From Microbacterium hydrocarbonoxydans (GTDB lineage Bacteria; Actinomycetota; Actinomycetes; Actinomycetales; Microbacteriaceae), in the NCBI RefSeq assembly GCF_904831005.1, contig NZ_LR882982.1, positions 2,418,001-2,482,000 of the forward strand: a stretch of 64,000 nt of DNA. Reading direction: 5' to 3'. Shown here in pieces: positions 15,577-24,206 of the stretch; the stretch's first letter is position 1; each line of letters starts with the position of its first letter. The notes under the pieces are model-generated. The model was not told the origin of the DNA, did no database searches, and saw only the letters and a program-made list of their open reading frames with translations. The position numbers were made by a program, and so were the translations under genes.

Positions 15577-16928
15577 ACGACAACGTGTGGATCCTGTTCG
15601 CCCAGCTGATCGTCGTCATCCTCGCGATCTACATGGGCACCCGCACCAGCGGCATAGGCCTCGGCGTGTGGGGACTCGTCGGCGTCGCCGTGCTCATCTT
15701 CGTCTTCGGAGAGGCTCCCGGCAACGCCCCGGTGGATGCCGTCTTCATCGTCATCACGGTGATCACCGCGGCATCCACCATGCAGGCAGCCGGCGGCATC
15801 GACTGGATGGTGTCGATCGCCGCCAAGGTGATCAGGCGCAAGCCGAAGTCCGTGGTGTTCCTCGCCCCGGCCATGTCGTTCCTCTTCACGGTGGGCGCCG
15901 GCACGGGCAACATCTTCTACCCGCTGCTACCGGTGATCTACGACGTCTCGTACCAGCAGAAGATCCGCCCCGAACGAGCGCTCTCGGTGTCGGCGGTCGC
16001 GTCGCAGGTCGGCATCCTGTGCTCCCCCGTGTCGGCCGCGACCGCCTCGATGGTCGTGCTGCTCGCGCCCCAGGGAGTCGATCTCGGCGGACTGCTGCTG
16101 ATCATGTGGCCCGCCTCGATCGCCGGCCTCTTCGTCGCAGCGCTCGTCATGATGCGCCACGGCAAGGATCTCGATGACGACCCCGAGTTCCAGCGGCGCC
16201 TCGAGAGCCACCAGATCCAGCCGCCCACGGTCGATGCGCACGACAGCAAGCTTCCGCGCACGGCGGTGCTCTCTGCCACGCTCTTCCTGATCGGCGTGGG
16301 CGTGATCGTGCTCTTCGGGCTCTTCGAGGGGCTGCGTCCGGTGATCGGCACCGACGATGCGGGTGACCCCGTGCGCCTGAGCGTGACGGTGATCATCGAG
16401 GTGGTGATGGGCATCATCGCCGCTCTCATCTTCGTGTTCTGCAAGGTCAAAGCCGCCGATGTACCGAAGCAGCCGACGTTCCCCGCCGGCATCGTCGGCG
16501 CGATCGCGCTGTTCGGCATCGCGTGGCTCGCCAACACCTTCGTCGCCGCCAACCAGACTTTGATCGTCGACGGACTGGGCTCGGTGGTCTCGGGATCGTC
16601 GGCGTTCCTCGGCGCGCTGCTGTTCGCCCTCGCGCTGTTCGCGGTCGCGATGCTGACGACCAGCCAATCGAGCGCAACCAATGCCATCGTGCCGATCGGC
16701 ATCACGATCGGGCTGCCGGCACCGCTGCTCGTCGGACTCTGGCCGTCGACCATGGGCATCTACACGCTGCCGGCCAACGGCAGCCAGGTCGCGACCGTCG
16801 CGTTCGACCAGACCGGCACGACCAAGATGGGCAAGTTCGTGTTCGACCACTCGTTCCAGCTGCCGAACCTCGTCTACATCGGCGTCGCGATCGTCGTCGG
16901 CGTGACGCTGTCGTTCCTGTTCTCGTGA
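15573..16928 (+). CDS. C4-dicarboxylate transporter of the DcuA/DcuB type
   Basis: The 451-aa protein has about 11-12 membrane helices and the family-typical regions AGTGNIFYPLLPVIYD and SQVGILCSPVSAATASMV. Dcu carriers exchange or take up aspartate, fumarate, malate and succinate. The GTG start overlaps the peptidase E stop (GTGA), so both are made together. Dcu carriers are classically anaerobic in enteric bacteria; in this probable aerobe it may serve aspartate or succinate exchange. Confidence 0.88.
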   Translation: MNDNVWILFAQLIVVILAIYMGTRTSGIGLGVWGLVGVAVLIFVFGEAPGNAPVDAVFIVITVITAASTMQAAGGIDWMVSIAAKVIRRKPKSVVFLAPAMSFLFTVGAGTGNIFYPLLPVIYDVSYQQKIRPERALSVSAVASQVGILCSPVSAATASMVVLLAPQGVDLGGLLLIMWPASIAGLFVAALVMMRHGKDLDDDPEFQRRLESHQIQPPTVDAHDSKLPRTAVLSATLFLIGVGVIVLFGLFEGLRPVIGTDDAGDPVRLSVTVIIEVVMGIIAALIFVFCKVKAADVPKQPTFPAGIVGAIALFGIAWLANTFVAANQTLIVDGLGSVVSGSSAFLGALLFALALFAVAMLTTSQSSATNAIVPIGITIGLPAPLLVGLWPSTMGIYTLPANGSQVATVAFDQTGTTKMGKFVFDHSFQLPNLVYIGVAIVVGVTLSFLFS

Positions 16929-16945
16929 TGTGAGCGCCTGCTGAC

Positions 16946-18271
16946 ATGCCGGATGCTCTCGACCGCTCCGCTCTGCGCCGGTTCCTGCTGGGACTCGCGC
17001 AGGGCATGAACGCCTCGGCCGAATCGGTCGACCGCATCCGCGACACGATGACCGAGGTCGTCGAGGCGTATGGTGGCGACGACACCGACTTCGTGGTGCT
17101 GCCGACCATCATCCTGGTCGAGACGGGCGACGACGAGGAGTCGCGGGTCGCGATCCGCTCCGCCACCAACGCTTCATTCCGCTTCGACCAGATCGCAGCG
17201 CTGTACGAGCTGATCGCGCAGGCGCGCTCCGCCTCGGTGTCGCCGCTCGACGGCATCCGTCGGCTGAACGAGATCGGCGCCATGCGTCCACGGCTGGGCT
17301 GGGTCACCCGCACGTTCGGGCACGCCGTGCTGACCACCGGCTTGGCGCTGCTGCTCGCCCCGACCTGGCAGGGTGCGATCGTCGCCTTCGTGCTGGGCGC
17401 GGGCATCGGACTGCTCAAGCTCGTGCGCTCGCCCACCCTGCAGCTCGTGATGCCGATCGCCGCGGCCTTCGTGTGCGCGGCAGCGGTGTTCCTGCTCGCC
17501 GAGGTGATCGAGATCGGCGACCCGATTCGCCTGTTGATCGCGCCGCTGGTGACCTTCCTGCCCGGGGGCGTGCTGACCACAGCCACCGTCGAACTCGCGG
17601 CGGGGCAGATGATCTCGGGCGCCTCGCGCCTGATCTACGGTTTCGTTCAGCTCGCGCTCCTGGCGTTCGGCATCCTCGCCGCCGGCACCGTGGTGGGGGT
17701 CGAATCCCGCTCGTACGAGCCGCTCGAGGCAGCATCCTTCCTGCCCTGGTGGGTGGCGCTGATCGGCATCCTGGTGTTCGCGCTCGGCAACTACCTGCAT
17801 TTCACCGCGCCCGCCTCGACATTCGGATGGGTGCTGCTCGCACTCATCGTCGCGTACGCCGGACAGTGGGCCGGCACCGCCCTGCTCGGCGCGACCTTGG
17901 GTGGATTCGTCGGCGCCGTCGCGATGACGCTCGTCGTCTTCTGGATCGCGTCGCTGCGCCATGGCGCCCCGGTGCAGATCACGTTCCTTCCCGCTTTCTG
18001 GCTGCTCGTGCCGGGAGCCGCGGGACTCGTCGGGCTGACCGAGGCCGTCGCCACCGACAGCGGCCTCGCCGACTTCATGGCCGCGCTGCTGTCGATCATG
18101 TCGATCGCGCTCGGAGTGCTCATCGGAACAGCGCTGTATCGGGTGGTGCATCACGGAGCCGAGGAGATCGTGCAGTTCGCCGTCGCCCCGCCGACAGTCG
18201 TGACCGAGGCTCCGCGGCGGCTGCTCGACCGTCTGCTGCCTTGGCGGAGGGCGGACCGCGCTCGCGACTGA
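16946..18271 (+). CDS. ThrE-like threonine/serine exporter family protein
   Basis: The 441-aa protein has a soluble N-terminal region of about 110 residues (MNASAESVDRIRDTMTEVVEAYGGD), then about ten membrane helices in two halves. This is the ThrE layout (a DUF1212-like N-terminal half and a second membrane half) known from Corynebacterium. It probably exports small hydroxy amino acids or similar solutes. It begins 17 nt after the Dcu gene, so it is likely the third gene of that operon. Confidence 0.85.
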   Translation: MPDALDRSALRRFLLGLAQGMNASAESVDRIRDTMTEVVEAYGGDDTDFVVLPTIILVETGDDEESRVAIRSATNASFRFDQIAALYELIAQARSASVSPLDGIRRLNEIGAMRPRLGWVTRTFGHAVLTTGLALLLAPTWQGAIVAFVLGAGIGLLKLVRSPTLQLVMPIAAAFVCAAAVFLLAEVIEIGDPIRLLIAPLVTFLPGGVLTTATVELAAGQMISGASRLIYGFVQLALLAFGILAAGTVVGVESRSYEPLEAASFLPWWVALIGILVFALGNYLHFTAPASTFGWVLLALIVAYAGQWAGTALLGATLGGFVGAVAMTLVVFWIASLRHGAPVQITFLPAFWLLVPGAAGLVGLTEAVATDSGLADFMAALLSIMSIALGVLIGTALYRVVHHGAEEIVQFAVAPPTVVTEAPRRLLDRLLPWRRADRARD

Positions 18272-18294
18272 GTGCGTTCTTGCGTGGTGGCCGT

Positions 18295-18800
18295 GGCCGG
18301 CGGTTCTTGTTCCGGTCGCAGTTCGTGCGGGTTCTCGGGGCGGGGCGGTTCGCTCGTTCCCGTCGCAGTTCGTGCCGGTCGCGGGGCGGGGCGGTTCGCT
18401 CCCGTCGCAGTTCGTGCCGGGTCTCGGGGCGTCCCGTTCGTTCCCGTCGCAGTTCGTGCCGGGTCTCGGGGCGTACCGTTCGTTCCGGTCGCAGTTCGTG
18501 CCGTCGAACGCGCGCCCGCGCAGCACAAACTACGACTGGAACGGATGCAGCGGCATCGGCATGGCATCCGGGCCCGCCGCGTAATTGAGCCCGCTCCCGG
18601 GCGACCCGTTCGTTCGCGTCGCAGTTCGTGCCGGGTCTCGGGGCGTCCCGTTCGCTCCGGTCGCAGTTCGTGCCGTCGGATGCGCGCCCGCGCGGCACAA
18701 AGTGCGACCGGAACGGATGCGGCGGCACCCCGCGCGGCACAAAGTGCGACCGGAACGGATGCGGCGGCACCCCTCGTGGCACAAAGTGCGACCGGAACGG
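18295..18800. repeat. Repeat family A array 3 (largest)
   Basis: Forward cores (GTCGCAGTTCGTGCC) start at 18315, 18362, 18404, 18446 and 18488, then again at 18618 and 18660. Most steps are exactly 42 bp. A degenerate inverted core lies near 18520, and inverted cores (GGCACAAAGTGCGACCGG) start at 18692, 18736 and 18778. The array fills the 670-bp gap between the ThrE-like and PadR genes. No protein-coding signal was found; long open frames here are by-products of the repeats. A short GACACC run follows at about 18813-18842. Confidence 0.9.
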
Positions 18801-18811
18801 ATGCGGCGGCA

Positions 18812-18842
<31 letters not shown>

Positions 18843-18860
18843 TAAGAGCTTCAGTATTCG

Positions 18861-18913
18861 GTGTTGCTAAGTACCGGTACTCAGTGATACTTTGTACCGG
18901 TACCCAGCAACAC
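18861..18913 (+). promoter_or_regulatory. Long palindromic operator/promoter of the PadR cassette
   Basis: Two arms, 18861-18880 and 18894-18913, are inverted copies: GTGTTGCT..GTACCGGTAC against GTACCGGTAC..AGCAACAC, 18 of 20 positions matching. GTACCGGTAC is itself palindromic and occurs in each arm with centres 23 bp apart. GATACT (18886-18891) between the arms looks like the -10. AAAGGAGG follows at 18931-18938 before ATG 18944. PadR autoregulation from this site is the natural reading. Confidence 0.7.
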
Positions 18914-18943
18914 TGAGTACCGACACAACGAAAGGAGGCTCTC

Positions 18944-19312
18944 ATGGGCAAGCAGATGACCGAGATGCTCAAGGGCACTCTCGAGGGCATCGTCCTGGCA
19001 CTCCTCGCCGAGCAGCCGGCCTATGGCTACGAGATCACCAGCCGCGTGCGCGAACACGGATTCACCGACATCGCCGAAGGCACGATCTATGCACTGCTGG
19101 TGCGCGTCGAGCAGAAGAAGCTCGTCGACGTCGAGAAGGTGCCGAGCGAGAAGGGACCGCCCCGCAAGGTCTACTCCCTCAATGCCGCCGGCACGCAGGA
19201 GCTCGAGGAGTTCTGGAAGACCTGGAGCTTTCTCTCCGCGCACATCGAACGGCTGAACAAGAACAAGAACAACAACACCACCACCACCACCACCACCACC
19301 AAGGAGAACTGA
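18944..19312 (+). CDS. PadR-family transcriptional regulator
   Basis: The 122-aa winged-helix protein carries the family pattern ILALLAEQPAYGYEI-like (read here as VLALLAEQPAYGYEITSRV), the EGTIYALLVRVEQ recognition segment and GPPRKVYSLNAAG of the wing. It represses its own operon until an effector, often the exported compound, binds. The C-terminus is odd: Lys/Asn-rich, then eight consecutive Thr codons from an ACC run (about 19275-19300). The following three genes overlap or abut, giving a PadR-DUF1048-ABC exporter operon. Confidence 0.93.
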   Translation: MGKQMTEMLKGTLEGIVLALLAEQPAYGYEITSRVREHGFTDIAEGTIYALLVRVEQKKLVDVEKVPSEKGPPRKVYSLNAAGTQELEEFWKTWSFLSAHIERLNKNKNNNTTTTTTTTKEN

Positions 19313-19313
19313 C

Positions 19314-19685
19314 ATGGCCGCCAAGTGGATCGAAGCGCTCACCGGATCGCTCGAGCAGAAGAAGCAGTACCGCGATGCGAAGAAGCGCATCGACGCCCTT
19401 CCCGAGCCGTACCGAACGACCGCCCTCGCTCAGCACCGCTACACGATGTACTACGGGGGCATCACCGACGGTGACACCCTCGTGCAGATCTTCGTCGATC
19501 TCGCCGATCTGTGGGAGCGCGCCTCGATCGACGGCACCCCGATCGCCGACATCACGGGAGACGACCCCGTGGAGTTCACCGAGACCTACGCCCAGGCGTA
19601 CGGCGGAACCCAGTGGATCGACAAGGAGCGCGCACGCCTCATCAAGGCATTCGACGACGCGAAGAAGAAGGAGTCACGATCATGA
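19314..19685 (+). CDS. DUF1048-family protein of the PadR-ABC cassette
   Basis: The 123-aa protein begins MAAKWIEALTGSLEQKKQYR, the pattern of DUF1048 proteins found beside PadR regulators and ABC-2 exporters. It has no membrane helix and appears fully helical. Its role is unknown; it may modulate the regulator or the ATPase. It starts 1 nt after the padR stop and its own stop overlaps the ATPase ATG. Confidence 0.85.
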   Translation: MAAKWIEALTGSLEQKKQYRDAKKRIDALPEPYRTTALAQHRYTMYYGGITDGDTLVQIFVDLADLWERASIDGTPIADITGDDPVEFTETYAQAYGGTQWIDKERARLIKAFDDAKKKESRS

Positions 19686-20467
19686 ACGCACCAGCCATCG
19701 CCGTTCGCGGCATCGAGAAGTCGTACAAAAACCTCCACGTGCTGCGCGGCGTCGACTTCGAGGTCGAGAAGGGCACGATCTTCGCCCTGCTCGGCTCGAA
19801 CGGCGCCGGCAAGACCACAATGGTCCGCATCCTCTCGACGCTGCTGAAGTCGGATGCCGGCGCTGCCGCCGTGCAGGGGATCGACGTCGCCGCCGACCCC
19901 CTCGGCGTGCGCCAGCGCATCAGCCTCACCGGTCAGTTCGCCGCAGTGGACGAGATCCTCACCGGACGTGAGAACCTCGTGCTCGTGGCCCAGCTGCGCC
20001 ACCTGCCCGACCCCGGAACGGTGGCCGACGAACTGCTCGCGACGTTCCGACTGACGGATGCCGGGGGCCGCAAGGTCGGCACCTACTCCGGCGGTATGCG
20101 CCGCCGGCTCGACATCGCGATGAGCCTCGTCGGAAACCCCGAGGTCATCTATCTCGACGAGCCGACGACCGGCCTCGACCCCGAGGCCCGCATCGAGGTG
20201 TGGGACGTGGTCAAGAAGCTCGCGAACACCGGCACCACCGTGCTGCTCACCACGCAGTATCTCGATGAGGCCGAGCAGCTGGCCGACCGCATCGCGATCC
20301 TGCACGAGGGTCGGATCATCGCCAACGGCACCCTCGCCGACCTCAAGCGGCTGCTGCCCGCGGCCAAGGTCGAGTACGTCGAGAAGCAGCCCACCCTCGA
20401 GGAGATCTTCCTCACCCTCATCGGCCCGAAGTCGGGTTCGACCACCGGAAAGGAGAACGCAGCATGA
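19682..20467 (+). CDS. ABC exporter ATPase (DrrA-like)
   Basis: The 261-aa ATPase has Walker A GSNGAGKTT, the signature YSGGMRRRLDIA, Walker B VIYLDEP and the D-loop TGLDPEAR. These features match the DrrA/CcmA drug-export group. It drives the ABC-2 permease encoded next, whose ATG overlaps its stop. The ATG at 19682 overlaps the DUF1048 stop. The substrate is probably a hydrophobic toxin or antibiotic, by analogy. Confidence 0.93.
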   Translation: MNAPAIAVRGIEKSYKNLHVLRGVDFEVEKGTIFALLGSNGAGKTTMVRILSTLLKSDAGAAAVQGIDVAADPLGVRQRISLTGQFAAVDEILTGRENLVLVAQLRHLPDPGTVADELLATFRLTDAGGRKVGTYSGGMRRRLDIAMSLVGNPEVIYLDEPTTGLDPEARIEVWDVVKKLANTGTTVLLTTQYLDEAEQLADRIAILHEGRIIANGTLADLKRLLPAAKVEYVEKQPTLEEIFLTLIGPKSGSTTGKENAA

Positions 20468-21231
20468 GCACGCACTTCGCCGCCGACACGGCGACACTCA
20501 CCGGCCGCTCGATGCGGCACATCTTCCGCAGCCCCGACACGATCATCACGACGGCGGTCACCCCGATCGCCCTGATGCTGCTGTTCGTCTACGTCTTCGG
20601 CGGCGCTCTGCAGACGAGCACCGGCGTCGACAACTACGTGAACTACCTGCTCCCGGGCATCCTGCTGATCGCGATCGCGTCCGGCATCGCCTACACGGCG
20701 TTCCGGCTGTTCACCGACATGCAGAGCGGCATCTTCGAGCGCTTCCACTCCATGCCGATCGCCCGATCGAGTGTGCTGTGGGCGCACGTGCTCACGTCTC
20801 TGACGGCGAACGCCATCACCCTAGCGATCATCTTCGCGGTCGGGTTCGTGATGGGATTCCGCACCGGGGCGAGCGTCTGGGCCTGGCTGGCCGTCATCGG
20901 CATCCTAATGCTGTTCACCCTGGCGCTCACGTGGCTCGCGATCATCGCGGGGCTCAACGCCAAGACGGTCGACGGGGCGAGCGCGTTCTCGTATCCGCTG
21001 ATCTTCCTGCCGTTCATCAGCTCGGCCTTCGTGCCGACCGACACGATGCCGGGTCCGGTGCAGTGGTTCGCCGAGAACCAGCCGGTCACCTCGATCGTCA
21101 ACACCATCCAGGCGCTGTTCGCCGAGCAGCCGGTCGGCACCGACATCTGGGTCGCTCTCGCCTGGTGCGTCGGCATCCTGGTCGTCGCCTACGTGTTCGC
21201 GATCATCTCGTACCGCAAGAAGGTCAGTTGA
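20464..21231 (+). CDS. ABC-2 type exporter permease (DrrB-like)
   Basis: The 255-aa membrane protein has six predicted helices and the ABC-2 signature region FHSMPIARSSVLWAHVLTS between helices 2 and 3. It partners the ATPase encoded directly upstream. It is the last gene of the PadR cassette, and a GC-rich hairpin follows at 21250-21286. Confidence 0.92.
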   Translation: MSTHFAADTATLTGRSMRHIFRSPDTIITTAVTPIALMLLFVYVFGGALQTSTGVDNYVNYLLPGILLIAIASGIAYTAFRLFTDMQSGIFERFHSMPIARSSVLWAHVLTSLTANAITLAIIFAVGFVMGFRTGASVWAWLAVIGILMLFTLALTWLAIIAGLNAKTVDGASAFSYPLIFLPFISSAFVPTDTMPGPVQWFAENQPVTSIVNTIQALFAEQPVGTDIWVALAWCVGILVVAYVFAIISYRKKVS

Positions 21232-21249
21232 ACGTCTGCAGTGAGACGG

Positions 21250-21286
21250 AACGCTCCGTCCGGGCCCCGCGCCCGGCCGGGGCGTT
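21250..21286 (+). terminator. Probable terminator after the PadR-ABC cassette
   Basis: AACGCTCCGTCCGGGC pairs imperfectly with GCCCGGCCGGGGCGTT, and a short T run (GTTTC) ends the right arm. The remaining bases to 21463 are GC-rich, include GGATGC repeats near 21420-21445 and hold no gene. Confidence 0.5.
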
Positions 21287-21463
21287 TCGCCGCGCTCGGC
21301 GCCGGCCCGTCCCTTGCACCTCGCCCGCCTCGGGCGGCCATCTCCCCCTCGGGAGGAGCTTCGCGCTCGAATCGTCCGCCTGACGGGGAGTTCTCCTCCC
21401 CACGGGGTGCGGATCGGGACGGATGCGGATGCGGATGCGGATGCGGGGGCCGGGCGCCGCGGC

Positions 21464-22936
21464 CTACCGCAGCCCGAGGGGACCGAGCACCACGGACTGT
21501 CGCGTGCGTACCCACACCCCGGCACCGCCTCGCCTCTCGGCCCGCGTCGCGAAGCGGTAGCGGTATGACACCGCGCGCACCCACCGCGGGGGCTCACCGT
21601 CGAACGGATCGGACCGCAGCAGAGCGAGCGTCGGAGCATCGGCCTCGAGCAGTCGCAGCAGGAAGGCCGTGAACCAGTCGTCGAGCGAACGGCCGAGCGG
21701 CAGGAACCACATCAGCCAGTCGAGGCGCAGGTGGTACGGCGCGAACTGCCCTGGGATCCGGCGCACGTCACCCGGCTTTCCCTTGAACTCGTATTCGCGC
21801 CACAGCAGACCGTCGTCGTCGACCGATCCCTCGACGACGATCTCGACCCGCTGCTTCGTGACCGTGCCGAATGCCCCGTACGCATTGCTGACCTGCCACC
21901 TGTTGAAGCTCGCGTTCATCAGCTGCCGCCGCGCGAACAGGTTGCGCAGCGCCGGCCAGCTCAGCGCCACGACGAGCACGCCCACGGCCGCCGTGAGCAC
22001 GAACCAGTACAGCGGGATGCCTGGCCACAGCGTGCCGCCCGCCGCATCGTCGCGCGGCGCCGCGCCCACCCCCGGCAGTCCGATCGCCGAGAACCCGATC
22101 ACGATCGTCACCCAGTTCAGCCAGGCGAAGTTGCCTGTCGCGACGAGCCACACCTGTGTCGCGATCATGATGGCCGCGGCCACCGCCCCGACGATCTGGG
22201 GCACGGGTCCGGGAATCCAGATCGACAGCAGCGGTGCGAACACGAAGAAGGGCACGACGAGCTGGGCGAAGTGATTGCCGACGACCTCGCCGCGGTGGAA
22301 CCACCGGGGCAGCAGATGCGCCTGCCTGCTCAGCGGCCCCGGCATGGGCTGCGTCTCGTGGTGGTACATCAGTGCCGTGAGATCACGCCACTCCCGCCCG
22401 CCGCGGATCTTGATCATGCCCGCCCCGAACTCGACGCGGAACAGCAGCCACCAGCACAGCACGATCACGACGGTCGGCGGCGGCTGATCGTTCGAACCGA
22501 GGAAGGCAGCCAGGAACCCCGCCTCGAGCAGCAGCATCTCCCAGCCGAACGAATAGAACGTCTGACCGATGCTGACCACCGACATGTACCCGAGCCACAG
22601 CGCGAGGAAGCACAGCATCGGCACCCACGGCGGACCCCACTGCGGGATGCCGACCACCAGCGTCGCCGACACGACGATTCCGACCCCGCACAGCAGCGCG
22701 AGCCTGCGATCGGAGTACCGGATGCGGAGGAAGAGGGTCGGATGCAGCATCCGCCGCCGTTCCTTCTTCTGTCCGACCCAGTCGAGCAGCGCCGGTGCCG
22801 GCAGCAGTCCGTGCTCTCCGAGCAGAGGTCGGAATTGATTCACGGTCGAGACGAACGCGACGAGATACAGCGCCGCGATGCCCCTCTGCAGGACCTCGCG
22901 GGCGAACCCGAAGTCGACCGCCGCGAACCCGTCCAC
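21464..22936 (-). CDS. Lipase maturation factor (LMF) family membrane protein
   Basis: The 490-aa protein has about nine membrane helices and the family hallmarks: an N-terminal VLQRGIAALYLVAFVSTVNQF, GWEMLLLEAGFLAAFLG, and a C-terminal soluble part with QFAPYHLRLDWLMWFLPLG. LMF1 in animals helps fold lipases in the ER; bacterial homologues are common in actinobacteria but their role is unknown. The start is the GTG at 22936. The gene stands alone between the ABC exporter and the betaine operon. Confidence 0.88.
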   Translation of the reverse strand: MDGFAAVDFGFAREVLQRGIAALYLVAFVSTVNQFRPLLGEHGLLPAPALLDWVGQKKERRRMLHPTLFLRIRYSDRRLALLCGVGIVVSATLVVGIPQWGPPWVPMLCFLALWLGYMSVVSIGQTFYSFGWEMLLLEAGFLAAFLGSNDQPPPTVVIVLCWWLLFRVEFGAGMIKIRGGREWRDLTALMYHHETQPMPGPLSRQAHLLPRWFHRGEVVGNHFAQLVVPFFVFAPLLSIWIPGPVPQIVGAVAAAIMIATQVWLVATGNFAWLNWVTIVIGFSAIGLPGVGAAPRDDAAGGTLWPGIPLYWFVLTAAVGVLVVALSWPALRNLFARRQLMNASFNRWQVSNAYGAFGTVTKQRVEIVVEGSVDDDGLLWREYEFKGKPGDVRRIPGQFAPYHLRLDWLMWFLPLGRSLDDWFTAFLLRLLEADAPTLALLRSDPFDGEPPRWVRAVSYRYRFATRAERRGGAGVWVRTRQSVVLGPLGLR

Positions 22937-22995
22937 GGCGACAGGCTATGCCCGCGCAGCGATGTGCCGCAGGGGGTTGCGCGGCAGCCGTCGTC

Positions 22996-23075
22996 TTCGC
23001 TCAACGAACGACGAAAGCCGCGCACCCCACGGTCGTTGAGCGAGCCCGGCGAAGCCGAGCGAGACGAAACGCAGT
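22996..23075. repeat. Repeat family D element
   Basis: CGCTCAACGA near 22999 is the inverse of TCGTTGAGCG near 23033. The right half continues GGTCGTTGAGCGAG...GACGAAACG. The same words occur four times in tandem inside the 3' end of proV. No gene lies in this gap. Confidence 0.7.
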
Positions 23076-23132
23076 ACGAAACGGCTCACCACGTCTCGTC
23101 CCAGTCGACTCCGTCGTCTCCGCCCAACGACC

Positions 23133-23169
23133 GATGGGCGGAGGATCCGTGAAAGATCCTCCGCCCATC
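23133..23169 (-). terminator. Terminator of the proVWX operon
   Basis: Perfect 15-bp arms (23133-23147, GATGGGCGGAGGATC, and 23155-23169) with a 7-nt loop lie 44 nt beyond the proX stop codon. No U-run follows, as elsewhere in this genome. Confidence 0.75.
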
Positions 23170-23212
23170 AGAGAGATGTTCGCCCAACGCGTGGGCGGTG
23201 CACCGGGTCAGG

Positions 23213-24130
23213 TCAGCTGACCACCCAGTCGAACTCGTCGCCGTGCTCCTCGAGCCATGCGTCGATGGCATCCGCTTCCTTGCCCTCGCCGTACTCGTTC
23301 ACGACCAGGTCTTCGAGCGAGCCGTACTGCTCGTCGTCGAGCTTGATCTGCTCGACCAGCTCAGCGGCCTCGGGGAACTCCTCGGCGAAGCCCTTCGTGC
23401 CGAGGAAGTGCAGGGCCTCGGACTCGCCCATCGCACCCTTGGGGTCTTCGAGGTCCTTCACGGGGAAGGCGTCGTTGGCCCAGAACGGACGCCACAGCGT
23501 CACGACGATGTCCTCCTGCTTGTCGGTCGCCGACTTCAGCTCGGTGAGCATCGCGGCGGTCGACGAGGTGACGAGCTCGTACTCGCTGTCGAGACCGTAC
23601 TCGGGCATCATCTTCTGGGTCTGCGCGGTGAGGCCGGCACCCGGCTCGATGCCGTAGATCTTGCCGTCGAGCTCTGCGCCCTTGCCCGCGAGGTCCTCGA
23701 TCGAGTTCAGGTCGGAGTACTCCGGAACCGCGAGGGTCAGCTTCGCGTTGTCGTAGTACGCGCCGAGGTCCTCGATGTCGTCGCCGTAGGTGTTCATGTA
23801 CTCGGCGTGGGTGAGCTCGGGCCAGGCCGACGGGTACATGTCGACGTCGCCCTGAGCGAGGCCGGTGTACAGCGGGCCCGCCTCGGTGAGCGTCTTCATC
23901 TCGACCGTGTAGCCGATCTTCTCGAGCTGGTCCTGCAGCAGGTACGCGGTGCTCAGGCCGTCGGTCCACGAGGGCAGGAAGCCCAGCGTGATCGTGCCCT
24001 TGTCGCCCGAACCGGACTCGCTGCCACCGGCGTCTCCGCCGGTTCCGCCCATGCCGTCGCCGCTGCATCCGGCGAGGGTCAGGGTCGCTGCGGCGCCGAT
24101 GGCCGCGATCGTCAGGATCTTCTTCTTCAT
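23213..24130 (-). CDS. proX: Glycine betaine/proline ABC transporter substrate-binding lipoprotein
   Basis: The 305-aa lipoprotein starts MKKKILTIAA and has a lipobox ending LTLAGC (Cys22), then a Gly/Ser linker and an OpuAC-type binding domain with several conserved Trp residues (for example in LPSWTDGLS and VTLWRPFWAND) that would form an aromatic cage for quaternary amines. It delivers glycine betaine or a related osmolyte to ProW. It is the last gene of the leftward proV-proW-proX operon, separated from proW by 76 nt. Confidence 0.92.
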   Translation of the reverse strand: MKKKILTIAAIGAAATLTLAGCSGDGMGGTGGDAGGSESGSGDKGTITLGFLPSWTDGLSTAYLLQDQLEKIGYTVEMKTLTEAGPLYTGLAQGDVDMYPSAWPELTHAEYMNTYGDDIEDLGAYYDNAKLTLAVPEYSDLNSIEDLAGKGAELDGKIYGIEPGAGLTAQTQKMMPEYGLDSEYELVTSSTAAMLTELKSATDKQEDIVVTLWRPFWANDAFPVKDLEDPKGAMGESEALHFLGTKGFAEEFPEAAELVEQIKLDDEQYGSLEDLVVNEYGEGKEADAIDAWLEEHGDEFDWVVS

Positions 24131-24206
24131 GTGTATGTCTCTCGTTCCGTATATATAGGTGCTGTGTTGCTGTGTACTGCGTGTTCTCTTGTGCGGAAGG
24201 GATGAG

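Noticed and set aside
18295..18800. CRISPR-like array (regularly spaced repeats)
   Set aside because: The repeated core is only 18-21 bp, the sequences between cores are themselves similar, orientation flips within the array, and no cas gene is present.
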